A stretch of 64,000 nucleotides of DNA from Solimonas_A sp052035235 (GCA_052035235.1 JBPOHT010000051.1:22462-86461); one strand, 5' to 3'; counted from the stretch's first letter, positions 8,143 through 16,965 are shown. Made by a program: numbers and translations. The notes: generated by a model from the sequence alone, not told the origin.

Positions 8143-9366
8143 TCAGGCCACCGCGGCTCCGGCAGAACCCGCCAGCTCGGCGCAGGCGGCGTCGAGGCGA
8201 CGCAGGGCTTCGGCCAGTTCGGCCTCGGAAATGTTCAGTGCCGGCGCAAAGCGCAGCACGTCCGGGCCTGCCACCAGCAGCCACACGCCGTGCTTCAGGC
8301 CGGCGCCGACCACGTCCTTGGCACGGCCCTTCCAGGCGTCCGTCAGCGGCGCACCCAGCAGCAGGCCCATGCCGCGGACCTCGCCGAAGAAGCCGTAGCG
8401 CTCACCGATCTGCTTCAGGCCCTGGCGCAGCTGCGCGCCGCGCGCCTGCACGTTGGCCAGCGTCGCGGGCTTGGCGATCTCCTCCAGCGCGGCGCAGGCC
8501 ACGGCGCAGGCCAACGGGTTGCCGCCGTAGGTGGAGCCGTGCGTGCCGAAGCCCAGGGTCTCGGCCAGCTTGGCCGTGGTCAGCATGGCGCCGATGGGGA
8601 AGCCGCCGCCCAGGCCCTTGGCCGTGGTCAGGACATCCGGCGTCACGCCCATGCCCATGTAGGCGAACAGCGTGCCGCAACGGCCGTTGCCGCTCTGCAC
8701 CTCGTCGAAGATCATCAGCACGTTGTGCTTCTCGCACAGCGCGCGGACGCCCTGGAGGAAGGCCTCGGTGGCCGGCGTCACGCCGCCCTCGCCCTGCACC
8801 GGCTCCAGCACCACCGCGCAGGTCTTGTCGCTGATGTGGTCCGCCAGCGTCTCGAGGTCGTTGTACGGCAGGTGCGTGATGTTGCCCGGCAGCGGCTCGA
8901 AGCCCTTGGTGTACTTCTCCTGGCCGCCGACGCTCACCGTGAACAGCGTGCGGCCGTGGAAGGCGTTGTAGAACGAGATGATCTCGTTCTTCTCCGGGTT
9001 CTGGGTGTTGCCCCAGCGACGCGCCAGCTTGAAGGCCGCCTCGTTGGCCTCCGAGCCACTGTTGCAGAAGAACACGCGCTCGGCGAAGCTCAGCTCGGTC
9101 AGCCGCTTGGCCAGCTTCAGCGCCGGCTCGTTGGTCATGACGTTGGAGACGTGCCAGAGCTTCTGCGACTGCTCGGCGATGGCCTGCACCAGCAACGGGT
9201 TGCAGTGGCCCAGGCCGGTGACGGCGATGCCGCAGGCCAGGTCCAGGTAGTCGCGGCCCTGCTGGTCCCAGATGCGCGAACCCTCGCCACGCACGGGGAT
9301 GATCTCCGACGGCGCGTAGTTGGGAACCATCACCTCGTTGAACAGCTGGCGGTTGAGCTGCGACAT
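8143..9366 (-). CDS. argD: Acetylornithine/succinylornithine aminotransferase
   Basis: A 407-aa class III PLP aminotransferase. Visible motifs are the PLP phosphate-binding SGSEANEAA (104-112), the DEVQSG strand (221-226) and the PLP lysine K250 in TTAKGLGGGFPIGA. Family knowledge assigns either arginine biosynthesis (ArgD) or arginine catabolism via succinylornithine (AstC/AruC); no other arg or ast genes are adjacent, so the choice is open and the enzyme may be dual. Start MSQLNRQLFNEVMVPNY is chosen over an in-frame ATG 7 codons upstream because it matches the family N-terminus. It is monocistronic and convergent with gspB. Confidence 0.9.
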   Translation of the reverse strand: MSQLNRQLFNEVMVPNYAPSEIIPVRGEGSRIWDQQGRDYLDLACGIAVTGLGHCNPLLVQAIAEQSQKLWHVSNVMTNEPALKLAKRLTELSFAERVFFCNSGSEANEAAFKLARRWGNTQNPEKNEIISFYNAFHGRTLFTVSVGGQEKYTKGFEPLPGNITHLPYNDLETLADHISDKTCAVVLEPVQGEGGVTPATEAFLQGVRALCEKHNVLMIFDEVQSGNGRCGTLFAYMGMGVTPDVLTTAKGLGGGFPIGAMLTTAKLAETLGFGTHGSTYGGNPLACAVACAALEEIAKPATLANVQARGAQLRQGLKQIGERYGFFGEVRGMGLLLGAPLTDAWKGRAKDVVGAGLKHGVWLLVAGPDVLRFAPALNISEAELAEALRRLDAACAELAGSAGAAVA

Positions 9367-9509
9367 CTTCAATCTCCACAACGGCAAAAGGCCCGCCTTC
9401 TTGGGGGCCTGAGAAGGGAATTATAGCGTTGTGGGGCGAGGTGGGGGACGCTGCCGAGGGGAGAGTGAAGCCCTCAGCCAGAGGCGATGTGCGTAACCGC
9501 CAGGGCTCC

Positions 9510-9547
9510 ACCCTCACCCTAGCCCTCTCCCGCCAGCGGGAGAGGGG
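9510..9547. repeat. REP-like palindrome
   Basis: CCTCTCCCG-CCAG-CGGGAGAGG (core 9523-9546) preceded by CACCCTCACCC. A single half-unit lies between the divergent aminotransferase promoter region and the end of the pilus operon. The spacer 9388-9574 has no gene. Confidence 0.8.
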
Positions 9548-9574
9548 ACGGCAGCCTCTAGCAGCAAGCGGCCT

Positions 9575-10606
9575 CTAGTAGTAAATCGTGACCGTGACCG
9601 TATCCGTGTACGAGCCCGCTGCCGGCGTCGCCTGCGGTGCCACGCGGCCGTAGACCTGGACGTTCTGGGCGCTGCCGCTGCCACTGCCGGTCACGGTGTC
9701 GACGTTCTGGGTGTTGCCCCAGCGCTGGCTACGGCCGTTGTCGCGGTAGAGCTGGTAGCCGACGTAAGCCCCGGCCGTACTCTTCATGCGTCGCAGGCTG
9801 CCGGAGGCGTAGAGCCCGTCGTTGAGGCCCAGCTGGTAGGGCGTGGTGTTGGTGCAGCGCGGGTGGATTACCGCCGCCGCATCGAAGTTGGAGACCAGCA
9901 GGCCGCGGGTGCCGAAGTCGATGCCGTCGATGGTGAAGACCGGGTCGCAGCTGGCGGTGACCGAGGCGCTGGCGGTAAAGGGGAAAGTGCCGCTGCTGCC
10001 GCCGTTGCCACCACTGGTGCAACTGGCCGGCGTCGGCAGCAGGCCCAGCAGGAACTCGTTGTACTGGTAGATCAGCTCGGTATGCACGCCGCTGAAGCTG
10101 TTGCTGTAGTCGCTGGCCGGCACCGCGGTGAGCTGCCCCGAGGGCACGCGCGCATAGACCGTCAGGCTGCCGGTCTGCGTGGCGCTGCCGATCAGCGCCC
10201 CGAGTTCCAGGGTGACCTCGACGCCGCCGTAGGCGTTGGAGCGCGAGCCCCAGATGTCGGTACGTGCCGCCGACTTGTAGAGGTTGAAGCCCAGGCTGTT
10301 GACGCCGCTGGTCATCACCCGCGGGTCCAGCGCGCCGCCGCCCTGGGCGCCCGACCCGATGCCGAAGCAGGCGCGCACCTTGGACGAGGACAGGATGCTG
10401 GTGATGGTGCAGCTGTAGCTGATGGTGGCGGTGACGTCGACGTTGCCGCCGAAGGGGCTGACGCTGCCGAAGCTGACGTTGCTCATGCTGGCGGTGCAGG
10501 TGGTGCTGGCCTGAGCCGCCGGCGCGTAGCCCAGCAGGCCGCCGCCGAGCACCGCCAGCCACAGCGCCAGGGCCGATGCCGCGTTGATGATTCGTGCTAG
10601 TGGCAT
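9575..10606 (-). CDS. CsuE-like tip adhesin, two spore-coat-U domains
   Basis: A 343-aa secreted protein: signal peptide ending near AQAS (about residue 34), then two SCPU (spore coat U) domains at about 35-185 and 195-343. Each has the VSFG/IDFGTRG entry, paired cysteines and a C-terminal Y-D-TVTVTIYY beta strand used for donor-strand exchange. Two tandem SCPU domains in the last gene of the cluster fit the archaic chaperone-usher tip subunit CsuE. It overlaps the usher gene by 10 nt. It probably forms the adhesive pilus tip in biofilm attachment; the ligand is unknown. Confidence 0.85.
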   Translation of the reverse strand: MPLARIINAASALALWLAVLGGGLLGYAPAAQASTTCTASMSNVSFGSVSPFGGNVDVTATISYSCTITSILSSSKVRACFGIGSGAQGGGALDPRVMTSGVNSLGFNLYKSAARTDIWGSRSNAYGGVEVTLELGALIGSATQTGSLTVYARVPSGQLTAVPASDYSNSFSGVHTELIYQYNEFLLGLLPTPASCTSGGNGGSSGTFPFTASASVTASCDPVFTIDGIDFGTRGLLVSNFDAAAVIHPRCTNTTPYQLGLNDGLYASGSLRRMKSTAGAYVGYQLYRDNGRSQRWGNTQNVDTVTGSGSGSAQNVQVYGRVAPQATPAAGSYTDTVTVTIYY

Positions 10607-12969
10607 GCCAGGGGTCCGAGTGAGGTGATGCCGGTGGCGTTCGCCGGCAGTTCGATACGCACTTCGCAGACGCGGCGATCGGGCAGCCGGACGGCGACGG
10701 TCGCCTGCGTCGGCGGATTCTCCACGTAGGCCTGGCCATCGTAGCCGACCACGCCGGTCTGGTCGGGCCGACCGGAGACATGGACCGTGCTGCCCAAGGG
10801 CAGCGGCGCGCCCTGGCCGTCCACCAGCGTCAGCAGCAGCGCGCGCAGGGGGCGGATGTCGAAGTCGGCGCGCACGCCGGCCTGCGCCACCGGCACCACG
10901 CGGTGCTCGGTGGCGCCCACCTGCAGTCCGGCGGGCAGGCCCACGGCGTCCACCGTGATGTCGTTGGGCTGCCAGGCATTGAGGCCGGTGAGCAGGTAGT
11001 GGCCGCTGCGGTCGGTGCGCCCGATGGGGCGGTTCTCCAGCAGCACCGGTACGTCCGGCACGCCATGGGTGGTGACCAGCGCGAAGCCCTCGTCGATGCG
11101 CCGCCCCGGGAACAGGCTGCCATCCATCAGCACCACGCCGCCGCTGTAGCCGGCGAAGACGCTGTCATGTCCGTCGATGGCGTTGACGCCGGCATTGAGC
11201 TGGCCGAGGTCGCCGCGCCAGGCCGCCTCGGCCTGGTAGGACTCGATCCCCTGCCCCTGCTGGCTGCGCAGGCTCCAGCCGACACCACCGTCCAGCGGCA
11301 GGCTGCTGACCAGGTCGGTGCCCAGGGTGTCGCGGCCGGCCTGGCGCTGCAGCGTCAGGCCGGCATGCACGCGGTTGCCGAAGCTGCAGGACAGGCCGGC
11401 GAACAGGGTGCTGTCACGCTCGCCGTCGAGCGCGCGCGTATAGCTGGCGAAGACGCCGATGCCGTAGGGCAGGTTGAGGCTGTAGCCGGCCCCGGCATAG
11501 CGCTGGCGGCCGTCCTCCTCGGTGTCGAGCCGGTTGTAGCTCAGCGAGACGCTGGCGCGGCCGCCGAGGGCCAGGCCCGCCACGGCGCGCTGGCTGCGCC
11601 GCGGCAGGTCGCGGCTGTCGGCGCTGGCAATGTCGCGGTAGCCGGCATCGCGCTGCTGGGATCCGAGGTCGAAGTTGAAGCGCCCCACCACCCAGGAATA
11701 GCCCAGGCTGGACTGCCCACCGTCGCTGTCGCCCGCGGCGCGGGCATAGGCGCCGCTGAGCACGCCGCCGCGCCCCAGGCGCAGCACGGCGCCGACGCCG
11801 CCCAGCCCCAGGCCGGCGCTGGCCTCGCCGTGGGATTCCAGGGTCAGCCAGTCGTTGAGGCCGTAACGCAGGCTGCCGCTGGCGGCGGGCTGCGAGCGGT
11901 AGTCGAAGGACTCCAGGCCGTAGCCCTGGCGCACCGCACCGACCTCCAGCGACCAGTCGCTGAACCCGGGCTTCAGCAACTGGCTGGCGTTGTAGTACGG
12001 AAAGCTGATCACGCTGCGCCGGCCCAGCGCGTCGGTCAGCACCACCTGCGCCTGGCCGGCGCCGTTGATGCCCGGCACCGTGGTCAGCTGGAAGGAACCG
12101 GGTGCCACCGATCCGGCGTACTGCTGGATGCCGTTGACGTAGAGCTCCACCGAGGAGGGCAGCGCGGCCTGGCCGAAGAAGGCCGGAAGCGGGAAGGTCA
12201 CCATCTGCGGCTGCAGGCCGAAGTCGCGGCGCCACTGCAGGCCGCCCAGGCGCGTCGGCCGGCTCCAGGACAGGCTGCCGGACACTACGTCACCCAGGCG
12301 CAGGGTCACCAGGTCGTCCTGGAAGGAGCGCACCCAGGTGGTGTCGAGGCGGGTGTAGCGGTCGGCGGTGCCGCTGTCGCCGAAGCCGGACAGGCCGGTG
12401 TTGCCCAGCAGGCCCCAGCCGCCGAAGGCACGCAGCTCGGTGTAGGCGCTGAGCGCGCGGCTGCCGTCATCTCCGACGATACCGTAGAGGTCGTAGTTCA
12501 GCAGGGCGCCGTCGGCCGCCGTGGCGGCGTAGCGCGGCTGCGGGCGGCCATTGAGCTGCTGCGTGTCGCGGTCCAGGCGATCCACCGCCGCCATGAACTC
12601 CAGGCGCTGGTTGGGCATGTCGATGCTGTAGCCCAGCCCCGGCACCGTGGCCAGGTCGACGTAGCGGTCGAGCGGCAGGCCGTCGGTACGGATGCCGGCA
12701 TCCTGCAGGTTGGGCGGCCAGGCATGGTGATGGCCCTTGGCATCGACCGCGACCTGCAGCACCCGCCCGGTGCTGACGCCATTGAGCGTCACCTCCAGGT
12801 ACAGGTCGGTAGCGGCATCGGGCATGCCGGGGCCGCTCAGCAGGCCGATGAAGCTGCCCTGCAGTGCGGCATCCGCACCGGCCGCAGCGGCCGGCAACGA
12901 GGCCGGCAATGCCAGCAGGCTAGCGAGCGCCGCTATCGGCAGACAGCTTCTGGCGGGTCGCTTCGCCAT
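10597..12969 (-). CDS. CsuD-like outer-membrane fimbrial usher
   Basis: A 790-aa usher of the archaic (sigma) chaperone-usher class, which receives chaperone-subunit complexes and extrudes the pilus. It has a signal peptide (ALLALPASLPAAAA), an N-terminal periplasmic domain, a long beta-barrel region with alternating aromatic and glycine strands and YSWVVGRFNFDLG-type repeats, a plug, and C-terminal domains ending near RVCEVRIELP. ATG 12969 is chosen because it begins the signal peptide; upstream in-frame sequence is out-of-frame chaperone coding. It overlaps the chaperone gene by 50 nt and the adhesin gene by 10 nt, so the operon is strongly coupled. Confidence 0.9.
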   Translation of the reverse strand: MAKRPARSCLPIAALASLLALPASLPAAAAGADAALQGSFIGLLSGPGMPDAATDLYLEVTLNGVSTGRVLQVAVDAKGHHHAWPPNLQDAGIRTDGLPLDRYVDLATVPGLGYSIDMPNQRLEFMAAVDRLDRDTQQLNGRPQPRYAATAADGALLNYDLYGIVGDDGSRALSAYTELRAFGGWGLLGNTGLSGFGDSGTADRYTRLDTTWVRSFQDDLVTLRLGDVVSGSLSWSRPTRLGGLQWRRDFGLQPQMVTFPLPAFFGQAALPSSVELYVNGIQQYAGSVAPGSFQLTTVPGINGAGQAQVVLTDALGRRSVISFPYYNASQLLKPGFSDWSLEVGAVRQGYGLESFDYRSQPAASGSLRYGLNDWLTLESHGEASAGLGLGGVGAVLRLGRGGVLSGAYARAAGDSDGGQSSLGYSWVVGRFNFDLGSQQRDAGYRDIASADSRDLPRRSQRAVAGLALGGRASVSLSYNRLDTEEDGRQRYAGAGYSLNLPYGIGVFASYTRALDGERDSTLFAGLSCSFGNRVHAGLTLQRQAGRDTLGTDLVSSLPLDGGVGWSLRSQQGQGIESYQAEAAWRGDLGQLNAGVNAIDGHDSVFAGYSGGVVLMDGSLFPGRRIDEGFALVTTHGVPDVPVLLENRPIGRTDRSGHYLLTGLNAWQPNDITVDAVGLPAGLQVGATEHRVVPVAQAGVRADFDIRPLRALLLTLVDGQGAPLPLGSTVHVSGRPDQTGVVGYDGQAYVENPPTQATVAVRLPDRRVCEVRIELPANATGITSLGPLACH

Positions 12970-13636
12970 TGATCTGGGCCTGAATCTCCACGGCGTTGTT
13001 GGTCTTGTCTTCCAGGTCCAGCGGCCAGCGGCGCTCGGCGCCCGGCAGCACGTAGCCGAGCAGGCCGGCCCGCTGCTGCAGGCTGCGGCCCTGCGCATCC
13101 AGCAGCCCGAGTTCGGTGATCTTGGCGCGGCGCCCGCCATTGTTGCGCGTCACCAGCACCGGCCGGCCGGCCTCGCGCCGCAGCGTCCAGGCGGTCTGCG
13201 GCACGGCACCGGCGGGGGTGTCGGCAAACACCGGAATCGAGAACTGCATGACGAAGTTGAGCCCCTGCTGGGGCTTGGCCACCGGCAGTTCGTCCACCAG
13301 GATGCGCCAGGCCTGTTCGGCCGTGCCGGCGGGGCCGGCACGCACCACGCGCACCAGCTGCCGCTGCCCGGGCTGCAGTGACACCATCGGCGGGCTCAGT
13401 ACCAGCTCGCGCGATGGCGCCAGCTGGTCGCCCGCCGGCCCCTGCGTCCAGGTGTAGGCGCGCAGTTGCGCGTCCAGCTTCTGCTCGCCGGTGTTGCTGA
13501 GCCACAGCGCCTGCACCGGCACCGCGGGGGCGAACTCCAGCGAGATCGGTGTGACGCTGAGCCCGGCGGCCTGGCCCGCTCCGCTGGCTAGCAGCAGGAA
13601 CAGGCCAGCGCAGGCGGCGCGGATACGGCGCAGCAT
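12920..13636 (-). CDS. CsuC-like periplasmic pilus chaperone
   Basis: A 238-aa PapD-type chaperone with two Ig-like domains after a signal peptide (SGAGQAAG, cleavage near residue 24). The N-domain begins LSVTPISLEFAP, the archaic-class pattern, and contains the G1-strand region NFVMQFSIPVFA; the second domain ends in KTNNAVEIQAQI. It keeps SCPU subunits folded in the periplasm and hands them to the usher. It follows the pilin gene by 29 nt, and its 3' end overlaps the usher signal-peptide region by 50 nt. Confidence 0.9.
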   Translation of the reverse strand: MLRRIRAACAGLFLLLASGAGQAAGLSVTPISLEFAPAVPVQALWLSNTGEQKLDAQLRAYTWTQGPAGDQLAPSRELVLSPPMVSLQPGQRQLVRVVRAGPAGTAEQAWRILVDELPVAKPQQGLNFVMQFSIPVFADTPAGAVPQTAWTLRREAGRPVLVTRNNGGRRAKITELGLLDAQGRSLQQRAGLLGYVLPGAERRWPLDLEDKTNNAVEIQAQINGEATRQKLSADSGAR

Positions 13637-13665
13637 GTCTCCCCCTGTCGAAGGCGCCTGGACCC

Positions 13666-14166
13666 TCAGTAGGTCACGGTCACCACTACGGTGTCAGCAT
13701 AGTCGCCAGCCTGGGGCGTTGTCTGCGCCGGCACGCGGCCGAAGACCGTGAAGGACTGCTCCGAGCCGCTGCCGGTGCCGCCCACGGTGTTGGTGCTCAC
13801 GGTGTCACCCCAGACCGCGGTGCGTCCGGCGGTGGTGTACATCGAATAGTTGACGTAGTGCGAGGAGCCGTCGGTCATGCGGCGCGTGGTGACGTCGTTG
13901 AGGGTGGACTCGTTGGCGCCGGCATCCAGGCCGATGTTGTACGGCGCGCCGGTGGTGCAGGTGAGCTTCACCGTGGAGCTGACGTCGACGTTGCCGACGA
14001 GCACGCCCTGGCTGCCGAAGTTCAGGTTGGTCGGCGCCGTGGTCAGCGCGCAGGTGTTGGTGATGGTGATCTGCGCCTGGAAGTTGCCGGTCACCGTAGC
14101 GGCGAAGGCGGGCGTGGCGCAGGCCATCGCTGCAATGGCGGTAACGGCCGCCTGGAATCTGTTCAT
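13666..14166 (-). CDS. CsuA/B-like major pilin (spore coat U domain)
   Basis: A 166-aa secreted pilin: signal peptide MNRFQAAVTAIAAMACATPAFA followed by one SCPU domain containing FQAQITITNTCAL, the LNFGSQG strand and the C-terminal DTVVVTVTY donor/receptor strand. It is first in the operon, fitting the major shaft subunit of an archaic chaperone-usher pilus. AGGAG sits 8 nt upstream of the ATG. In Acinetobacter csu, extra subunit genes csuA and csuB sit between pilin and chaperone; they are missing here, giving a minimal four-gene system. Confidence 0.88.
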   Translation of the reverse strand: MNRFQAAVTAIAAMACATPAFAATVTGNFQAQITITNTCALTTAPTNLNFGSQGVLVGNVDVSSTVKLTCTTGAPYNIGLDAGANESTLNDVTTRRMTDGSSHYVNYSMYTTAGRTAVWGDTVSTNTVGGTGSGSEQSFTVFGRVPAQTTPQAGDYADTVVVTVTY

Positions 14167-14509
14167 GACCGCAATCTCCTGGGTACACGGGGTGTGTAAG
14201 CCAATACTTACATCGACCCGCGACAGGAAACCGTCGCAGCCTACGAACGGCAGGCGTCAAGGGACCGGCGGCAATTTAAGCTTTTAAAATCAAAAATGTA
14301 GATAAATCATACTGGTCGGATGTCGAAAAAGGCCAGACTCGATATGTGGGGATTTCCCCCACGTCACACCCCTTCGGGCGCTGTTTACGCCGGGAATCTT
14401 TCGGCGCATCGTAGGGTCCGAAGGAAAACCGCCGGCCGTAGCCCGTGGTCAGGACTCTTCCGGCGCAGCGCCCTTTTCCGGGCCCCCGCACGCGAGCGAA
14501 GGAGTCACC
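14167..14509. promoter_or_regulatory. Divergent control region of pilus operon and PA2169-like gene
   Basis: This 343-nt spacer has no gene. A strikingly AT-rich island at 14276-14320 (TTTAAAATCAAAAATG type) stands out from the GC-rich surroundings and is the likely promoter zone of the minus-strand pilus operon. A GTAAG...CTTAC inverted repeat lies in its leader (about 14192-14207), and a GTGGGG-ATTTC-CCCAC palindrome at about 14346-14362 may be a regulator site. Exact -35/-10 boxes cannot be fixed by eye. Confidence 0.4.
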
Positions 14510-14959
14510 ATGAGCGATCTGGACACCATCACCGCCTTCAACGAGCTGATCGAAACCTCCCTGGATACCGAGCGCGGTTTCCGGGCGGCCGCCGAGGAGG
14601 CCCATCACCCTGAACTCAAGCAGATGCTGCAAGGCTGCGCGCGGGACAGCGCCCAGGCCGCCACGGAACTGCAGGTGGCGGTGCGCTCCCTGGGCGGCAG
14701 GCCCGAGGAGACCGGCAGCACGGCCTCCAGCCTGGACCGTGGCTGGATGCATTTGAAGTCTCTGGCGCTGGGCCGGGACGAAGGCGCGATCCTGGATGAG
14801 GTGGAGCGCTTCGAGCACGATGCCGAGCGGCGCTATGAGCACGCCCTGGGCGTGGAGATGCCGCAGCCGATGCATGCGCTGCTGCAGCGCCAGTACGACA
14901 GCCTGCTGCGCCACCACCAGGACCTGCGTGGCATGCGCCAGCGCTACGCGCTGCACTGA
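14510..14959 (+). CDS. PA2169-family four-helix-bundle protein (DUF2383)
   Basis: A 149-aa acidic, almost entirely helical protein matching the PA2169/DUF2383 pattern: N-terminal helix with LDTITAFNELIETSLDTERGFRAAAEEA, then helices rich in E/H/R with DEVERFEHDAERRYEHAL near residue 105. The fold is ferritin-like; the conserved Glu/His residues suggest metal or stress involvement, but no reaction is established. AGGAG lies 7 nt before the ATG, and a strong terminator lies directly downstream, so it is monocistronic. I am confident of the family and unsure of the role. Confidence 0.8.
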   Translation: MSDLDTITAFNELIETSLDTERGFRAAAEEAHHPELKQMLQGCARDSAQAATELQVAVRSLGGRPEETGSTASSLDRGWMHLKSLALGRDEGAILDEVERFEHDAERRYEHALGVEMPQPMHALLQRQYDSLLRHHQDLRGMRQRYALH

Positions 14960-14972
14960 CGCGGCGGACGGC

Positions 14973-15014
14973 GGAAACAACAAAGCCAGGCCTGAGCCTG
15001 GCTTTGTTGTTTCC
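14973..15014. terminator. Rho-independent terminator
   Basis: A perfect 19-bp stem (14973-14991/14996-15014) with GCCAGGC at the loop end and a TTTGTTGTTT tail, just after the PA2169-like gene. It can work for both strands and lies 7 nt before the 3' end of tRNA-Ala. Confidence 0.93.
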
Positions 15015-15020
15015 GGGTAT

Positions 15021-15096
15021 TGGTGGAGCGAAAGGGGATCGAACCCTCGACCTCTGCATTGCGAACGCAGCGCTCTCCCAGCTGAGCTATCGCCCC
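15021..15096 (-). tRNA. tRNA-Ala (anticodon CGC)
   Basis: Minus-strand cloverleaf: acceptor GGGGCGA/TCGCTCC, D-arm AGCTCAGCTGGGAGAGC, anticodon stem CTGCG/TGCAG with loop TTCGCAA (anticodon CGC, reads GCG), T-arm GAGGGTTCGATCCCCTT. The 3' CCA is encoded. A CGC-reading Ala tRNA fits the GC-rich codon use. Confidence 0.96.
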
Positions 15097-15153
15097 GTGA
15101 AGGGCGCGTATCATAGCAATTCGACGCCAAAACGCCAGCCGTTGGCGGCTTCC

Positions 15154-15576
15154 CTAGATGCCCTGCACGGTCACGATCAGTTCGCGCCGATGGCGCTGCC
15201 GGCGGTGCTCCCAGAGGTAGATGCCCTGCCAGGTGCCCAGGGCCAAACGCCCGTCGCGTACGGGAATGGTCAGCTCATGGCCGCCCAGCAGGTTGCGCAC
15301 GTGCGCGGGCATGTCGTCCGGACCTTCCTCATCGTGTGCGAAACGCGGATCGCCGTCCGGCACCGCGTCCGCCATCCAGCGCTCCAGGTCCGTGCGCACC
15401 GCCGGCGCCGCGTTCTCGGTAATACAGACCGACGCGGACGTGTGGCGCAGGAAGACATGGCACAACCCAGTGGCGATGCCGGCAGCGTGCACCACGCCCG
15501 CCACCTCGCCGCTGATCTCGGTGAAGCCGCGGCCGCGGGTATCGAATTGCAGCGACTGCTGGTGGATGCGGGTCAT
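15154..15576 (-). CDS. yjbQ: YjbQ/UPF0047 family protein
   Basis: A 140-aa protein of the YjbQ family (small trimeric metal-site proteins; weak thiamin phosphate synthase activity has been reported for homologues). Diagnostic features are CHVFLRHTSASVCITENA with the histidine, DLERWMADAVP, the DDMPAHVRNLLGGHELTIPV segment and the GTWQGIYLWEHR terminus. ATG 15576 (MTRIHQQSLQF) is chosen as the conserved start; the frame runs further upstream without family similarity. It is downstream of tRNA-Ala on the same strand, but no operon link is evident. Confidence 0.9.
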   Translation of the reverse strand: MTRIHQQSLQFDTRGRGFTEISGEVAGVVHAAGIATGLCHVFLRHTSASVCITENAAPAVRTDLERWMADAVPDGDPRFAHDEEGPDDMPAHVRNLLGGHELTIPVRDGRLALGTWQGIYLWEHRRQRHRRELIVTVQGI

Positions 15577-15739
15577 CGGGAAATCCTGGGTGCTTGCGCA
15601 ACGCATGCAGTAAGCGCTAAAACGGCTTCGCCAAGCCGATGATCGGCAAGCTCTTTTGCGGGGGGCTTCCCTCCCGAAAAAAAGCTTGATAAATACGCAT
15701 CCCGATTTTGACGCGAGTTTTACTGAGGTCAAAGCATCG

Positions 15740-15976
15740 ATGCCGCGCAAGCCGAAGAAAGCCCAACAGCAGCCTGAAGCCCCCAAGAGCTACGACGAGT
15801 TCGTGGACGACTCCGAGGGCGTGGACGAAGACGTTTCCAGTGCCGAGAACGCCCGGAACGCGCCGCCGTCCAAGTCGCGCGACTGGCGCGACGTGGAGAA
15901 ATTCAAGGAAGAGCGCTTGCTGCGCCGGGCCATAGACGAAGACCCGGATTTCGAAGAGCCGCGCAAGCGAAGGTAG
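15740..15976 (+). CDS. PA3496-like small acidic protein
   Basis: A 78-aa, highly charged protein: basic N-terminus MPRKPKKAQQQ, acidic middle (YDEFVDDSEGVDEDV) and a C-terminal motif SRDWRDVEKFKEERLLRRAIDED typical of the PA3496 family (annotated as putative envelope integrity protein). It has no signal peptide or membrane helix and is probably partly disordered. ATG 15740 is chosen over an upstream TTG because it begins the conserved MPRK segment. The family assignment comes from recalled motif similarity and the function is not established. Confidence 0.7.
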   Translation: MPRKPKKAQQQPEAPKSYDEFVDDSEGVDEDVSSAENARNAPPSKSRDWRDVEKFKEERLLRRAIDEDPDFEEPRKRR

Positions 15977-15988
15977 TCACCGCGCCTG

Positions 15989-16099
15989 TCACCCGTGGTG
16001 AGCCCGTCGATCCACGGGTGACCTCAACCGTAGTTACCCAGTTGCCGTTACCCTTCGACAAGCTCGCCTAGAGGCGCCTACTTTTGGCAGGGCGAACGG
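15989..16099. repeat. Intergenic inverted repeat and TTCGACA...GGCGAACGG repeat
   Basis: A perfect 10-bp inverted repeat (15989-15998/16012-16021, TCACCCGTGG/CCACGGGTGA) is followed by a diverged copy of a dispersed repeat beginning CCCTTCGACA (16051) and ending GGCGAACGG (16099). Related ends occur at about 52393-52431 and 63610-63633. Confidence 0.5.
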
Positions 16100-16116
16100 C
16101 AACTTGAACTTGTCCC

Positions 16117-16842
16117 TCAGGCGGTACCCGGCGAGTGGTACTTCTCCAGTGTCGGCACCAGGTAGGCCATGGCCTCGTCGATGCTGTCGCAGATCTTGAA
16201 CAGGCTCAGGTCGGCCTCGCTGATCAGCTTGCGATCCGCCAGCAGGCGGAAGTCGAACAAGCCCTTCCAGAAATCCTTGCCGTAGAGCACGATCGGCATC
16301 GGCGCCGACTTGCCGGTCTGCGTCAGCGTCAGCAGTTCGAACAGCTCGTCCATGGTGCCGAAGCCACCGGGGAAGATCACCGCGGCGCGCGCCAGGTTCA
16401 GGAACCAGAACTTGCGCATGAAGAAGTAGTGGAATTCCAGGGCGCGTGAGAATTCCACGTGAGGATTGCCATGCTGCTCGAAGGGCAGCGAGATGCCCAG
16501 GCCGATGTTGAGTTCGCGGTCCACCCGCGCGCCGCCCTCGTGCGCGGCCTCCATGATGCCGGGGCCGCCGCCGGTGCAGATGTAGTAGCGCTCGCCGCGC
16601 TCGTGCGAGTCCGTGGTCCAGCGGGCCACCTGCTCGGCGAAATCCGCAGCCTCGGTATAGAAGTCCCGGCCCAGCTCCGGCTTGGCGCGGGTGCGGGCCG
16701 AGCCGAAGAAGATCACCGCATGGCGGATGCCCAGCTTCTTGAAGCGCCGCGCCGGCTCCATGTACTCGGCGAGGATGCGGATGGCCCGCGCCTCCTCGCT
16801 CATCAGGAATTCTTCGTTCTTGTAGGCCTTGATCAGTTCCAT
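16117..16842 (-). CDS. LOG family protein (cytokinin-riboside phosphoribohydrolase-like)
   Basis: A 241-aa Rossmann-fold protein of the LOG/TIGR00730 family, often mis-annotated as lysine decarboxylase. It carries the nucleotide-binding motif TGGGPGIMEAAHEGG and the signature PGGFGTMDELFE, whose Glu and Arg residues hydrolyse the N-glycosidic bond of nucleoside 5'-monophosphates. The natural bacterial substrate is unclear; AMP-type or pyrimidine/purine 5'-nucleotide hydrolysis is inferred from relatives. It is divergent from fabH, with about 120 nt between starts. Confidence 0.9.
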   Translation of the reverse strand: MELIKAYKNEEFLMSEEARAIRILAEYMEPARRFKKLGIRHAVIFFGSARTRAKPELGRDFYTEAADFAEQVARWTTDSHERGERYYICTGGGPGIMEAAHEGGARVDRELNIGLGISLPFEQHGNPHVEFSRALEFHYFFMRKFWFLNLARAAVIFPGGFGTMDELFELLTLTQTGKSAPMPIVLYGKDFWKGLFDFRLLADRKLISEADLSLFKICDSIDEAMAYLVPTLEKYHSPGTA

Positions 16843-16965
16843 GCCGCCCTCTCCGGAAGGCGGCGAGTGTAGCAGCGCCGCCCAGCCTGTCCGTGGGTGG
16901 CGAATCGCCGTTCTGTCTCGGTTAAGATGCCCGCCCCCCCAACTCGTTCGTCGCAGGAGCGGTAC

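Noticed and set aside
10780..12972. Open frame of about 730 codons antisense to the usher gene
   Set aside because: Low-complexity shadow of the usher; no start context or domain.
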